Source: Streptomyces sp. MspMP-M5 (GTDB lineage Bacteria; Actinomycetota; Actinomycetes; Streptomycetales; Streptomycetaceae). From it: a stretch of DNA of 64,000 bases. The notes beneath the pieces were generated by a model that was not told where the DNA came from, did not search any database, and worked only from the letters and a program-made list of their open reading frames with translations. Where the stretch lies: positions 27,820-91,819 of the forward strand of contig NZ_KB891899.1 of the NCBI RefSeq assembly GCF_000373585.1, in the 5' to 3' direction. The position numbers were made by a program, and so were the translations under genes. Every line of letters begins with the position of its first letter. The first letter of the stretch is position 1. Below, piece by piece: positions 17,690-26,705 of the stretch.

Positions 17690-18982
17690 ATGGCTGTCCA
17701 GACACACCCGGCCTCGGTAGGGCAGCGGCTGCTGTGGATGATCGGGAGGCACCGTCCGGACTACGGCGCCCTCAACTGCCCGGCAGTCTGCGAACTTGCC
17801 GGCCCGCTCGACCTCGAAGCGCTCACCGATGCCGTCGGGCGCCTGGTGGAGCGGCATGCCGCGCTGCGCACCACCATCACCGGGCGCGGCCGTTCGCTCG
17901 TGCAGCAGGTGCACGAGACGCTGACTCTGCCGCTGGAGCGGGAGGACCTCGGCACCGCCCCCGACCCGGACGCCGCGCTGCGGGCCGCGGTCGCCGAGGA
18001 GGTGGGCCGGCCGCTGGACCCCACCACCAGCCCCTTGCGGGCGCGGTTGTGGCGGCTGTCGCCCAACCGGCACGTGCTCTGCCTGACTGCCCATCATCTG
18101 GTCAGTGACGCCTGGTCGACCGGGGTGCTGCTGCGTGATCTACACGCTCTCTACGACGACCGCCCCGACCCCCCTCCGCCGGCGTGGCAGTACACCGACT
18201 TCACCGCCTGGCAGGACACCTTCCTCGCCGGGGAACACTCCCGTAGCCACATCGACTACTGGCGGCGCAGGTTACGTGGCGCGCAGCTCGCGCCCCTCCC
18301 GCCCGCCCCCGCAGTCCCGGAGCGGGGACCGGCGCTGGTCACCGCGCGGGTACGGCCCGCGGCGGCCGAGGGGCTGCGGGCCGTGGCTCGGCGCTGCGGC
18401 GTCACTGAGTTCAGTGCGCTGCTGGCTGTCTACTTCCTGCTGCTGCACACCCTCACCGGACGGCGTGACCTCACCACGGCCACGCTCTTCGCCAACCGCT
18501 CCCGCCCCGAGACGCGGGACGTGGTGGGCTTCCTCGCCGGCATGGTCCTGCTGCGCAGCCGGCAGCCCGCACGCGGCAGCTTCGCCGACCTCGTACGGAT
18601 CACCCACACCACCGTCCGGGGCGCTTTCGGACACGCGGAGGTGCCCAGCCAACTGCTGTCGCTGCCGGAGCTGACGCGGGAGCCGGGGCGGCGTCCGGAC
18701 GACATGGTCTTCCAGCTGGTGGCCGAGGCGCCCCGGTTGCTGCCCGCGCGGGGCCTGAGCTTCGACCTGCTGGTCCCGGAGGGCCTTGGGACCCGCTTCG
18801 CCTGCGACCTCACGCTGGTCCCCGTACGGGGAGGCTATGACGCCCTGCTGTACCACGACCGGGCGCACCTCGCCGACGCCCCGGCCGCGGTACTGGCCGG
18901 CTCCTACGCCGAGCTCGCCGCGCGTGCGGCGGCCCGGCCGGACGCGGACGCCACCGAGCTGGCGACGGGGCTCAACTGGTGA
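17690..18982 (+). CDS. Free-standing NRPS condensation enzyme
   Basis: The 430 residues are a single condensation-fold domain with no A or PCP attached. The catalytic motif HHLVSDAWS (His135-His136, Asp140) is intact, and later conserved segments such as DVVGFLAGM and YTDFTAWQ are present. Stand-alone C enzymes join a carrier-bound acyl donor to a free or carrier-bound amine or alcohol. In this cluster it is the best candidate to link the polyketide-derived acyl chain to the cysteine-derived part. A -10-like TAACGT lies only a few bases before the ATG, so the transcript could be nearly leaderless. Its last 11 bases overlap the convergent VOC gene. Confidence 0.87.
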   Translation: MAVQTHPASVGQRLLWMIGRHRPDYGALNCPAVCELAGPLDLEALTDAVGRLVERHAALRTTITGRGRSLVQQVHETLTLPLEREDLGTAPDPDAALRAAVAEEVGRPLDPTTSPLRARLWRLSPNRHVLCLTAHHLVSDAWSTGVLLRDLHALYDDRPDPPPPAWQYTDFTAWQDTFLAGEHSRSHIDYWRRRLRGAQLAPLPPAPAVPERGPALVTARVRPAAAEGLRAVARRCGVTEFSALLAVYFLLLHTLTGRRDLTTATLFANRSRPETRDVVGFLAGMVLLRSRQPARGSFADLVRITHTTVRGAFGHAEVPSQLLSLPELTREPGRRPDDMVFQLVAEAPRLLPARGLSFDLLVPEGLGTRFACDLTLVPVRGGYDALLYHDRAHLADAPAAVLAGSYAELAARAAARPDADATELATGLNW

Positions 18983-19379
18983 GGTGCGAGGCGAAGAACC
19001 AGAGGTTGCCCTCCAGGTCCCGCGCTCCGTACTCGCGCAGTCCGTAGGGCATGTCCTGCGGCTCGTACTCGATCACCGCACCGGCGTCCTTGGCGTGCCG
19101 GTAGTGCGCGTCCACGTCCTCGACGGTCATCATCACCCCGGCGTGCACGGCGGGCAGCTCCGAAGCGGGCTGGAGCTTCATCTCGGCCCGTGCCTGTCCG
19201 ATGATCACGGTGTGCGAGCCGATCCCCGCCTGTGCGTTGACCACCTGCCCGTCGACCTCGTTCACCATCCGCTTCTCCAGTCCGAACGCCTCCAGCAGGA
19301 AGGCGAACCCCTTGGCCGGATCCTTGTAGAACAGGTACGGGCTGATGCTGGGGGCGCTCGGGGCGGGCTGCTGCTTCAT
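18972..19379 (-). CDS. VOC/glyoxalase-fold protein
   Basis: The 135-residue protein has the betaalphabetabetabeta layout of the vicinal oxygen chelate family (SISPYLFYKDPAKGFAFLLE, then MMTVEDVDAHYRHAKDAGA and GARDLEGNLWFFAS). The closest general type is the PhnB/glyoxalase-like 'YlFY' group. A GAGGAG sequence precedes the ATG. It could be a self-protection protein or a dioxygenase. Its adjacency to the AraC gene rather than the biosynthetic operons leaves its link to the cluster uncertain. Confidence 0.75.
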   Translation of the reverse strand: MKQQPAPSAPSISPYLFYKDPAKGFAFLLEAFGLEKRMVNEVDGQVVNAQAGIGSHTVIIGQARAEMKLQPASELPAVHAGVMMTVEDVDAHYRHAKDAGAVIEYEPQDMPYGLREYGARDLEGNLWFFASHLTS

Positions 19380-19478
19380 AAGGACTCCTCGGGTGGGGGC
19401 CGATCGGTTGCGTACGCGAGCCACGCTAGGGGCCTGTCCGGGGCGCCGTCTTGTACGGATTTCACCTCGAACGGCTAC

Positions 19479-20441
19479 TCAGTCGGCGCGCAGCCCCCCG
19501 CCGTCCGGCAGCCAGGACCGGGAGAACGCCGACGGGGAGCGCCCGGCGTAGCGGGCGAATTCGCGGCTCAGATGGGACTGATCGGTGTACCCGCAGCTGT
19601 GTGCGATGTCAGTGAGGCGCGTTCCGGTGTCGATCAGCCGTACGGCGCTGCGGAAGCGCATCACCTGCGAGAGGGTTTTCGGGGCGAGCCCGATCTCGTC
19701 GCGGAAGCGGTCGATCAGATGCTTGTGGCTGTAACCGGTGGCCGCCGCGAGGTCCCGCACCGCGACCTGCCCGGCGCTGCGCCGCATCTGTCGCCAGGCC
19801 CGCTCGGTGGGTGAGGGGGCGAGCTTGTCCGGGCCGGCGGTGAGCCGTCGGGTGAGCAGCGCGTCCAGGGCGGCGAAGCGCTCCTCCCAGCCGGCCTTGC
19901 CTGCCAGCTCCGCCAGCCGTTCCAGCAGGGGTGCATCCAGCAGTTCGGCGCCGCCGACGGCCTGGTTGGCCATCAGGTGCATCGGTAGACCGAGCAGGAC
20001 CCGCGCGCCGACAGGGGTGAAGCGGACGAGAATTCCGCTGGAGACCGGGGCCGTCTCCGTGCAGCGGTAGCGGTCCTGGGCGCCGGTGACGAAGATCTGC
20101 TGCCGCAGTCCGCCCTCCGGCTCACCGCCGTCCTCCGCCCGCTCGCCGCGCAGCACACGGACGGAGAGTTCGAAGCCGACGACGAGTGTGATCAGGTCGG
20201 AGGGGAGTTCGCGCCGCACCCGGAAGCTGCGGCCGCTCTCGTCGTAGCCGAGGTACCCGGCCACGAAGCGGCGCAACGACGGCGGAGGGCGGCGCCACAC
20301 GGTCTCCCAGCAGCCCAGCTCCGACTCGTGCCGCACCTGGCGCAGCCGCGCACCAGGGGAAGGCGGAGGCGGCAGCGCGTGCCCGGCCAGCGGCCGTGCC
20401 CCCATGGGCCGTTCACCGACCAGGTCACCGCTCGGCGACAT
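19479..20441 (-). CDS. AraC-family transcriptional regulator
   Basis: The 320-residue protein has a ligand-binding-like N-terminal part and a C-terminal double helix-turn-helix (AVRDLAAATGYSHKHLIDRF and LTDIAHSCGYTDQSHLSREF). The start lies inside the end of the antiporter-YjbR gene; ATG 20441 is used here, and ATG 20405 is an alternative. It is the only complete regulator inside the biosynthetic region of this window. Confidence 0.85.
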   Translation of the reverse strand: MSPSGDLVGERPMGARPLAGHALPPPPSPGARLRQVRHESELGCWETVWRRPPPSLRRFVAGYLGYDESGRSFRVRRELPSDLITLVVGFELSVRVLRGERAEDGGEPEGGLRQQIFVTGAQDRYRCTETAPVSSGILVRFTPVGARVLLGLPMHLMANQAVGGAELLDAPLLERLAELAGKAGWEERFAALDALLTRRLTAGPDKLAPSPTERAWRQMRRSAGQVAVRDLAAATGYSHKHLIDRFRDEIGLAPKTLSQVMRFRSAVRLIDTGTRLTDIAHSCGYTDQSHLSREFARYAGRSPSAFSRSWLPDGGGLRAD

Positions 20442-22095
20442 GCCGCTCCACAAGGGATTTGGGTGCCTGGCCCGCCCACGCCTCGGTGACGAGTTCGGCG
20501 ACCTCGTCGCGGTCGGCGTGTTTCAAGTGCACCTTGAGGAACTCGCTCTGCCCCCACGTCAGGATCTCGAAGGTCTCCGGCGACGCTTCGACGCAGGCGT
20601 GTACCTCGTCCGCGGGGGCTTTGATGACGGCGATCCCGGCATCCGGCCAGAGCGTGGTGAAGATCCGGCCGCGGATCCGGAAGGACGGCCGCCCGCGATG
20701 GTCCTGTTCCTCGGCCTCGGGGAGCGAGAGAGCCAGCTCTCGTACCTGATCCGTACTCACCATGGACGTTCGCATCCTCTCCGGTGACACAGGGGCCCTA
20801 TCCGGCAGGCTACCCCCGGGCGCCGTCAAAGGGAGTGTCTCCATGGGCGTGCCAGCCCGGCCGCCCCGGGCGACCGCGCGTACCAGCAGCGGCCCCGCCA
20901 TGAGCGAGGTGACCAGCGCGACCAGCACCACCACCGTGTACGCGCCGGGCGACAGCAGGCCCGCACGCAGACCGGTCGCGGCGACCACGATGCCCACGAT
21001 CCCACGGGCGTTCAGACAGGCCGCCAGCGCCAGCCGTTCCCACCGGGCGGTACGCGTCGGCAGCGCCCCCAGATACACCCCCGCGAACTTCCCGCAGATC
21101 GCCACTACCAGCAGGCCCAGCGCGCTCAGCAGCACCATCGGACGGGCCAGCGCGGACAGGTCCATGCGCAGTCCGGCCAGTGCGAAGAACAGGGGTGCCG
21201 GCACGGCCGTGACGAAGGTGCGCAGCGGCGCCAGCCGTGCAGTGGCGCCCGGTGCGGCGGCCAGCACCGTCCCGCAGAGGAACGCGCCGAGCATCGCCTC
21301 AAACCCGGCCGCCTGCGAACCCGCGGCGCAGACCAGCAGCGCCACCACCGTCAGCTGGATCAGCCGCCCGGTGTCCGGGCGGCGCAGCCGCAGCCGTAGT
21401 ACCGCATACCTCGCCCCGCCCACCGCCGCGACGGCGAGCAGGGCCGCAGCCGGGAGCAGCCAGAGGGCGTGCACCAGGGCGGACCCGGTGGTCAGAGCGG
21501 TGACGGCCCCCAGCAGCAGCCAGCCGCACACATCGTCGAACACCGCCGCCGAAAGGGCGAGTTGACCGATCGGACGGGCGGCCAGCCGCAGATCCGTGAG
21601 GATCTTCGCCAGCACCGGCAGCGAACTCAGCCCCAGCGCCGCCCCGAGGAAGAGCGCGGATGCGGACCGCCCCGTGGAGTGCGGGACCAACTCCTCCGGC
21701 AGCAGGAAGCCGGCCCCGGCGCCCAGCGCCACCGGCACCACCAGCCCACCCACCCCGACGGACACCGTGGTGCCGAGCCGGGCGCGTACCGCCGACAAAT
21801 CCATCTCGGCGCCCGTCAGACCGATCAGCAGGACCACCGAGATCTGTCCCACCGCGTCCAGCAACCGCAGCTGTCCGGGATCGGTGAGGTGCAGCCACGC
21901 CAGCTGCGGCAGCCGGGCGCCCAGGGTCGGGCCCAGCGCCACCCCGGCCAGCAGTTCACCGGCGACCGCGGGCATACCCAGCCTGGCAGTGGCGCGGCCG
22001 AGCAAACCGGCCAGTGCGATCACCGTGGCCAGTTGCAGCAACAACACCGTGACCTGCTGTGGGGGGAGCGTGGCTGCTCCTGCCAGGGCGCTCAC
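20425..22095 (-). CDS. Cation:proton antiporter (CPA2-like) fused to a YjbR/MmcQ domain
   Basis: One uninterrupted frame encodes 556 residues. Roughly residues 15-425 form about twelve hydrophobic helices of a Na+/H+ or K+/H+ exchanger, with GLTGAEMDLS and a conserved FDDVCGWLLLG Asp pair typical of CPA2 members. From about residue 440 a soluble MmcQ/YjbR-type domain follows (VRELALSLPEAEEQDH, RIFTTLWPDAGIAVIK). No stop separates them, although an internal ATG (MVSTDQ) could start a separate YjbR protein. The GTG start overlaps the stop of the small gene upstream. Ion homeostasis or product tolerance is possible. Confidence 0.75.
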   Translation of the reverse strand: MSALAGAATLPPQQVTVLLLQLATVIALAGLLGRATARLGMPAVAGELLAGVALGPTLGARLPQLAWLHLTDPGQLRLLDAVGQISVVLLIGLTGAEMDLSAVRARLGTTVSVGVGGLVVPVALGAGAGFLLPEELVPHSTGRSASALFLGAALGLSSLPVLAKILTDLRLAARPIGQLALSAAVFDDVCGWLLLGAVTALTTGSALVHALWLLPAAALLAVAAVGGARYAVLRLRLRRPDTGRLIQLTVVALLVCAAGSQAAGFEAMLGAFLCGTVLAAAPGATARLAPLRTFVTAVPAPLFFALAGLRMDLSALARPMVLLSALGLLVVAICGKFAGVYLGALPTRTARWERLALAACLNARGIVGIVVAATGLRAGLLSPGAYTVVVLVALVTSLMAGPLLVRAVARGGRAGTPMETLPLTAPGGSLPDRAPVSPERMRTSMVSTDQVRELALSLPEAEEQDHRGRPSFRIRGRIFTTLWPDAGIAVIKAPADEVHACVEASPETFEILTWGQSEFLKVHLKHADRDEVAELVTEAWAGQAPKSLVERHVAER

Positions 22096-22310
22096 CGGGC
22101 GGACCGGAGCGGCATCGTCACGGCTGTGAGCACCAGGTCCCCCTCGACCACGAAGCCCGCGGTGAATTCCCGGCATCGCGAGGATGAGGTACGGCCCGGA
22201 CAGCGCTCCTCCTCGGCGTGCAGACCGGTGGTGGGGAATACCCCTTGGATTTCGGCACCGGCCGCGTACCCGGCCAGAACGCGGTGGACCAGAGCAGAGG
22301 AATCCGGCAT
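22092..22310 (-). CDS. Small hypothetical protein
   Basis: The 72-residue frame has Ser/Arg/Gly-rich middle sequence and no recognised family. Support is its GTGA overlap with the antiporter start. I see no strong ribosome binding site, so it could be leader sequence rather than a gene. Confidence 0.4.
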   Translation of the reverse strand: MPDSSALVHRVLAGYAAGAEIQGVFPTTGLHAEEERCPGRTSSSRCREFTAGFVVEGDLVLTAVTMPLRSAR

Positions 22311-22441
22311 GACCGGCACGCTAGCGAGCCGGGACGGCGGCGGAAACGCCCGCCGCGAAAGGCGAGTTATGAAAGGAACGGTGCCGAAGTGCCGTGGAAA
22401 GGCATTACCGGTCCGGCTCACTCGTCGAGCATTCTGCCCCC

Positions 22442-23581
22442 ATGGGACGCCCAGTGATAGTGGAAGCGGTCCGCACTCCGATCGGCCGGCGCGGTGGTGC
22501 GCTCGCCGGGCTGAAAGCCGTGGAACTGCTGCGCCATGTGCAGGTCGAGGTGGTGCGCCGGGCAGGCGTCGACCCCGCGGCCGTCGAGCAGATCATCGGC
22601 GGTTGCGTCACCCAGGTCGGCGAGCAGAGCCTCAACGTCACCCGCAATGCCTGGCTCAGCACCGGCCTTCCACCGGAGGTGGGCTGCACGACCGTGGATG
22701 CCTCCTGCGGATCGGCGCAGCAGGCCAACCATCTGATGGCCGGGCTGATCGCGGCGGACGCGGTCGGCATCGGGATCGCCTGCGGCGTGGAGTCCATGAG
22801 CCGGGTCCCGGTCGGCGCCAACATCGAGGCGGGCCCGGGGCACTACCTCACGCCCGACTATCCGTACGACGATCCGCCGCGCATGCAGTTCGGCGGCGCC
22901 GAGCGGATCGCCCGCCGCCAGGGTCACACCCGCGAACAGCTCGACGCCTACGGGCTGCGCTCCCAGCAACTGGCCGCCCGCGCCTGGGAGTCCGGACACT
23001 TCGCCGACGAGGTCACTCCGGTGCGCGGCCCGGAGGGCACGCGGGTCGTACGGGACGAAGGGCTGCGGCACAGCGCCCCGGAACAGCTGGCCGCCCTCCG
23101 GCCCACGCTGCACGGGGGGTTGCACACCGCCGCCACCACCTCGCAGATCTCCGACGGCGCCGCGGCCGTGCTGTGGATGGACGAGGACCGAGCTCGCTCC
23201 CTCCGCCTGCGGCCGCGCGCCCGTCTCGTGCACCAGGTGCTCACCGGCGCCGACCCGTACTACCTGCTGGACGGACCGGTCGCCGCCACCGCGCAGCTGT
23301 TGGAGCGGGCCGGAATGAAGCTCGACGGCATTGACCGGTACGAGGTCAACGAGGCGTTCGCCTCGGTGGTCCTCAACTGGGCCGAGCAGCACGACGCCGC
23401 CCTGGAGCGGACGAACCCGGACGGCGGTGCCATCGCCCTGGGGCACCCGCTCGGCGCCACCGGTACCCGGCTGCTGGTCACCGCCCTGCACCGGCTGGAG
23501 GCCACCGGCGGCGAACACGCCCTGATCACCATGTGCTGCGGTGGCTCCCTGGGCACCGCCTCCCTGCTGCGCCGGATCTGA
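22442..23581 (+). CDS. Thiolase (acetyl-CoA acetyltransferase family)
   Basis: The 379 residues have all the thiolase landmarks: nucleophile Cys89 in VDASCGSAQQ, the NEAF motif, His335 in IALGHPLGATG and the second Cys in MCCGGSLG. Thiolases make or cleave 3-ketoacyl-CoA. The ATG at 22442 gives the usual N-terminus (PVIVEAVRTPIGR). It is followed 14 bases later by the CoA-transferase gene. It may supply or extend an acyl-CoA precursor for the polyene or for chain shortening. Confidence 0.88.
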   Translation: MGRPVIVEAVRTPIGRRGGALAGLKAVELLRHVQVEVVRRAGVDPAAVEQIIGGCVTQVGEQSLNVTRNAWLSTGLPPEVGCTTVDASCGSAQQANHLMAGLIAADAVGIGIACGVESMSRVPVGANIEAGPGHYLTPDYPYDDPPRMQFGGAERIARRQGHTREQLDAYGLRSQQLAARAWESGHFADEVTPVRGPEGTRVVRDEGLRHSAPEQLAALRPTLHGGLHTAATTSQISDGAAAVLWMDEDRARSLRLRPRARLVHQVLTGADPYYLLDGPVAATAQLLERAGMKLDGIDRYEVNEAFASVVLNWAEQHDAALERTNPDGGAIALGHPLGATGTRLLVTALHRLEATGGEHALITMCCGGSLGTASLLRRI

Positions 23582-23594
23582 GGAAGGAATCCCA

Positions 23595-24815
23595 GTGGAA
23601 CGCGCCGAATTCTTCCGCGACAGCCTCCCGGACCACCCCGGCCCACTGGCAGGGCTCCGGGTGCTGGACGTGTCCAAGGTGTGGTCGGGGCCCATGGCCG
23701 GCTGTGTGCTGGCGGACATGGGGGCCGATGTCGTACGGGTGGAGATGCCCGGCAACCGCGAGGGCGAACTGCCCCCGGCGCTGCCCGGGACCACCCGTTC
23801 GTGGTTCCGGGAGAGCGTCAACCGCAACAAGCGGAGCCTCTCCCTCGATCTGCGCAAGGACGGTGCCGCGGAGGTGTTCCTGCGCCTGGTGGACAGCGCC
23901 GACGTGGTCCTGGAGAACTACCTTCCCGGCACCATGGAGCGCTGGGGCGTCGGCTACCGGCACTGCCGCGAGCGCCGGCCCGACATCGTCTACGTCTCGC
24001 TCTCCGGCTACGGCCAGTACGGTCCTGGAGCCGGCCGGCCGGGCTATGACCCGGTCGTGCAGGCCGACACGGGCTGGATGGCGCTCAACGGCACGTGCGG
24101 TGGCGGCCCGGTACGTGCCCCCACCTTCCTCGCCGACGACCTCGCCGGACTGCATGCCGCGCTCGGCGCGCTCGCCGCGCTGCGGCATCGCGACGCCACC
24201 GGCGAGGGCCAGCACGTCGACGTGGCCATGCAGGACGCCCTGCTCTTCCAGAGTGCCGGATATCTCACCCTCGCCGCTGCCGGCGCACCCCCGCGCCGCT
24301 GGGGTAACCAGACCGAATTCGTCGCCCCCTCCAACATCTACGACTGCGCCGACGGGCAGGTCTACGTCACCGTCGCGCTCGATCGCCAGTGGCGGCGCTT
24401 CACCGAGCTGGCCGGCCGTACGGACCTGGCACGGGCTCCCGGCTACGGCCGCAACACCGAACGCCTGGCCAACCGGCACGCGGTGGACCGGCTGCTCGCC
24501 GAGTGGTGCGGCGCTCATGACAGCCACGAAGCGGTGCGCAAACTCCAAGAGGCCGGGATCACGGCCGCTAGGGTCAGGGACTATGCCGAGGCCGCCGCGG
24601 ACCCTCAGGTGCGGGAGCGCGAGATGCTGGTGGACACCGAACTCGCCGACGGCTCGACGGCGCCGCTGACCGGCACCGCGGTGAAGTTCTCCCGGACCCC
24701 CACCACCGTCCGCCGAGCCGCCCCGCTGCCCGGCGCTGACACCGATGCGTTGCTCGCCGAGGCAGGCTACGACTCCGCGGCGCGAGCCCGGCTGCGGGAG
24801 CGCGGCGTGGTGTGA
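23595..24815 (+). CDS. Family III CoA-transferase (CaiB/BaiF)
   Basis: The 406 residues match formyl-CoA transferase/CaiB proteins: LRVLDVSKVWSGPMAG near the start, GYGQYGPGAGRPGYD, and FLADDLAGLHAA with the catalytic Asp in the usual place. The enzyme moves CoA between acids. AGGAAGG lies just before the GTG start. Alongside the thiolase, two ligases and the acyl-CoA dehydrogenase, it implies that CoA-bound acyl intermediates are handled in this pathway. Confidence 0.88.
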   Translation: MERAEFFRDSLPDHPGPLAGLRVLDVSKVWSGPMAGCVLADMGADVVRVEMPGNREGELPPALPGTTRSWFRESVNRNKRSLSLDLRKDGAAEVFLRLVDSADVVLENYLPGTMERWGVGYRHCRERRPDIVYVSLSGYGQYGPGAGRPGYDPVVQADTGWMALNGTCGGGPVRAPTFLADDLAGLHAALGALAALRHRDATGEGQHVDVAMQDALLFQSAGYLTLAAAGAPPRRWGNQTEFVAPSNIYDCADGQVYVTVALDRQWRRFTELAGRTDLARAPGYGRNTERLANRHAVDRLLAEWCGAHDSHEAVRKLQEAGITAARVRDYAEAAADPQVREREMLVDTELADGSTAPLTGTAVKFSRTPTTVRRAAPLPGADTDALLAEAGYDSAARARLRERGVV

Positions 24816-24871
24816 ACCGTGCCCCGGGCTATGCGCCTGGCGCCCCGCATATGACGTCCGTCCACGAATTC

Positions 24872-24901
24872 TTGGAATGCCCGCGAGCACCTCCCTAACG
24901 T
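24872..24901 (+). promoter_or_regulatory. Candidate vegetative-type promoter for the polyene operon
   Basis: TTGGAA (24872-24877) and TAACGT (24896-24901) are 18 bases apart, close to the Streptomyces HrdB-type pattern. They lie about 120 bases upstream of the ketoreductase start, in the only substantial gap before a long run of overlapping genes. A weaker TTGAGG lies just downstream. This is a pattern match only. Confidence 0.35.
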
Positions 24902-25020
24902 CGTTGAGGCACTTGGAAGTTACGTACGGAATGTGCCGTCACGGGTTCCGGCAAGGAGATTTTCGGAACCTGGGAGCGGCTTCTTCCCGCATCCGGGATT
25001 TTCCGCAGGAGGCAGGTTCC

Positions 25021-25770
25021 ATGCCCGAGAAGCACGCACCAGGATGTGTCCTCATCACCGGGGTGTCCCGGGGAATCGGGCGCAGCGTGGCACTTCAACT
25101 GGCCGCCGAGGGACACGACGTCGCCGGCTGTTTCACCGCGCACAGCGAACAGTCGGAGAAGACCCGCGCCGAGGTCGAGGAACTGGGCGTCCGTACCCAC
25201 TTCACCCCCTGCGACATCACCGACCCTGACGCAGCGGACCGCCTCGTCAAGGAGGCCGAGGAGGCACTCGGACCGCTGGACGCCGTGATCACCAACGCCG
25301 GCATCACCCGCGACCGGCACCTGGTGCTGATGGACCATACGGACTGGGACGATGTCCTCACCACCAACCTCACCGGGACCTGGACCGTCTGCCGCGCAGC
25401 CGCGTTCCGCTTCATGAAGCGCGGCGGCGGAAGCATAGTCACGCTCTCCTCCGCCGCCGGGGTCTACGGCAACGCCGGGCAGACCAACTACGCCGCCAGC
25501 AAGGCCGGGATCATCGGCTTCACCAAGGCGCTGGCCAAAGAGGTAGCCCCCTACGGGGTGCGGGTCAACGCCGTCGCCCCCGGGCTCATCGAGACCGACA
25601 TGACCGCCGGACTGGACGGCAAGGTCCGCGACGAGGCGCGCCGGCGCGTGCCGTTGAGCCGCTTCGGCACCCCCGAGGAAGCGGCCGCCGTCGTGTCCTT
25701 CCTGGTCTCCGGCCGCGCCTCCTACGTGACAGGGCAGGTGTTCCAGGTGGACGGAGGGATGACTCTGTGA
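25021..25770 (+). CDS. Ketoreductase, FabG-like SDR
   Basis: The 249 residues have GVSRGIGRS (cofactor loop), a NAG motif (ITNAGITRD), the catalytic Ser in LSSAAGVYG, Tyr157 and Lys161 (YAASKAG), and the PGLIETDM ending of FabG enzymes. AGGAGGCAGG precedes the ATG. It should reduce 3-ketoacyl-ACP made by the KS pair. With the dehydratase and ACP directly downstream it gives the ketoreduction-dehydration cycle that yields a polyene from a type II PKS. Confidence 0.92.
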   Translation: MPEKHAPGCVLITGVSRGIGRSVALQLAAEGHDVAGCFTAHSEQSEKTRAEVEELGVRTHFTPCDITDPDAADRLVKEAEEALGPLDAVITNAGITRDRHLVLMDHTDWDDVLTTNLTGTWTVCRAAAFRFMKRGGGSIVTLSSAAGVYGNAGQTNYAASKAGIIGFTKALAKEVAPYGVRVNAVAPGLIETDMTAGLDGKVRDEARRRVPLSRFGTPEEAAAVVSFLVSGRASYVTGQVFQVDGGMTL

Positions 25771-26705
25771 TGCCGTCCGCCACCGCCGCACCGCTCGACG
25801 CGGTCCGCTCGGTCCGTACGCACCCCGCGGACGGCGGGGCACTGCTGCGGGCCGAGCAGCGAGTGGACGCGGACCAGCTCTACCTCCGCGCGCACTTCCC
25901 CGGAGAGGCCGTCTATCCAGGGGTGTTCCTGCTGGACACCTTGCAGCAGGCTGCCGCCGGCACGGTGCCCGATGCGCGAATAGCCCGGGTCATCTCGCTG
26001 CGCTGTCTCGCACCGCTCGCCGGGGGCGCGGAGTTCGTGCTGGAAGCCACCACACGCCCCATGGGCGGGGGCTGCACCGAGGTCACCGGGTCGTACCTCC
26101 GCGCCGACGGGGTGTGTGCGGCGCGGATCCGGGCCGAGCTCGGCCCGCCGCTGCCCGAGGCGGACCCGGTGCGGCCACCCCGGACGGCGGGCACGGCCGG
26201 CCCGGAGCCCGCGCGGCTGCGCGAACTGCTCCCACACGGCTGGCCGATGCTGCTGGTGGACCAGGTCATCCACCTGGAGCCAGGGAAGCGACTGACCGCG
26301 CTCAAGGCCGTCACAGCCGCCGAGCCCTGCTACCGGAACGTGCCGCGTGCCGCCGCAGCGGAGGAGTACGACTACCCCTTCTCGCTGCTGCTGGAGTCCT
26401 TCGGCCAGTCCGCCGCGGTGCTGTGGCGGACGGCGGCCCGGGAACAGGAGGACACCGGCATCCCCATGTTCGTCGCTGCTCGTGACGCCCGGCAGTACTT
26501 CCCGGTGCGGCCCGGAGACGTCGTCACACACGAAGTCGTGCTGGAGCACGTATCGACCGGATCCGCGCTCGCCCACGGAACGAGCCACGTCTCCGGCCGC
26601 GCTGTCGCCGGCTGGCGCTCGCTGATGGCGGTCTCCCGGCCGCCCCGACAGGTCCTCCCGGCCGCTGCCGCGCGGCCGGGGCAATCCCAGGAGGAACGCT
26701 CATGA
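25770..26705 (+). CDS. Double hot-dog dehydratase (FabZ/FabA-like)
   Basis: The 311 residues hold two hot-dog domains. The second (about 145-285) carries LPHGWPMLLVD (His156) and LLLESFGQ (Glu209), which correspond to the FabZ catalytic His and Glu. The first (about 1-130) keeps the FabZ-like HFPGEAVYPGVFLLDTLQQ segment but has Asp in place of Glu and no LPHRYP-type His. The protein should dehydrate 3-hydroxyacyl-ACP. The start overlaps the ketoreductase stop; a GTG one codon earlier is possible. Confidence 0.83.
   Translation: MPSATAAPLDAVRSVRTHPADGGALLRAEQRVDADQLYLRAHFPGEAVYPGVFLLDTLQQAAAGTVPDARIARVISLRCLAPLAGGAEFVLEATTRPMGGGCTEVTGSYLRADGVCAARIRAELGPPLPEADPVRPPRTAGTAGPEPARLRELLPHGWPMLLVDQVIHLEPGKRLTALKAVTAAEPCYRNVPRAAAAEEYDYPFSLLLESFGQSAAVLWRTAAREQEDTGIPMFVAARDARQYFPVRPGDVVTHEVVLEHVSTGSALAHGTSHVSGRAVAGWRSLMAVSRPPRQVLPAAAARPGQSQEERS

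Noticed and set aside
20425..20766. Separate YjbR gene starting at an internal ATG
   Set aside because: No stop separates it from the antiporter frame, so one fused gene is the simpler call; the alternative is noted in the feature.
22394..22441. Upstream ATG extension of the thiolase
   Set aside because: The thiolase N-terminus (PVIVEAVRTPIGR) begins at 22442; the extension is not conserved-looking and has no better ribosome site.
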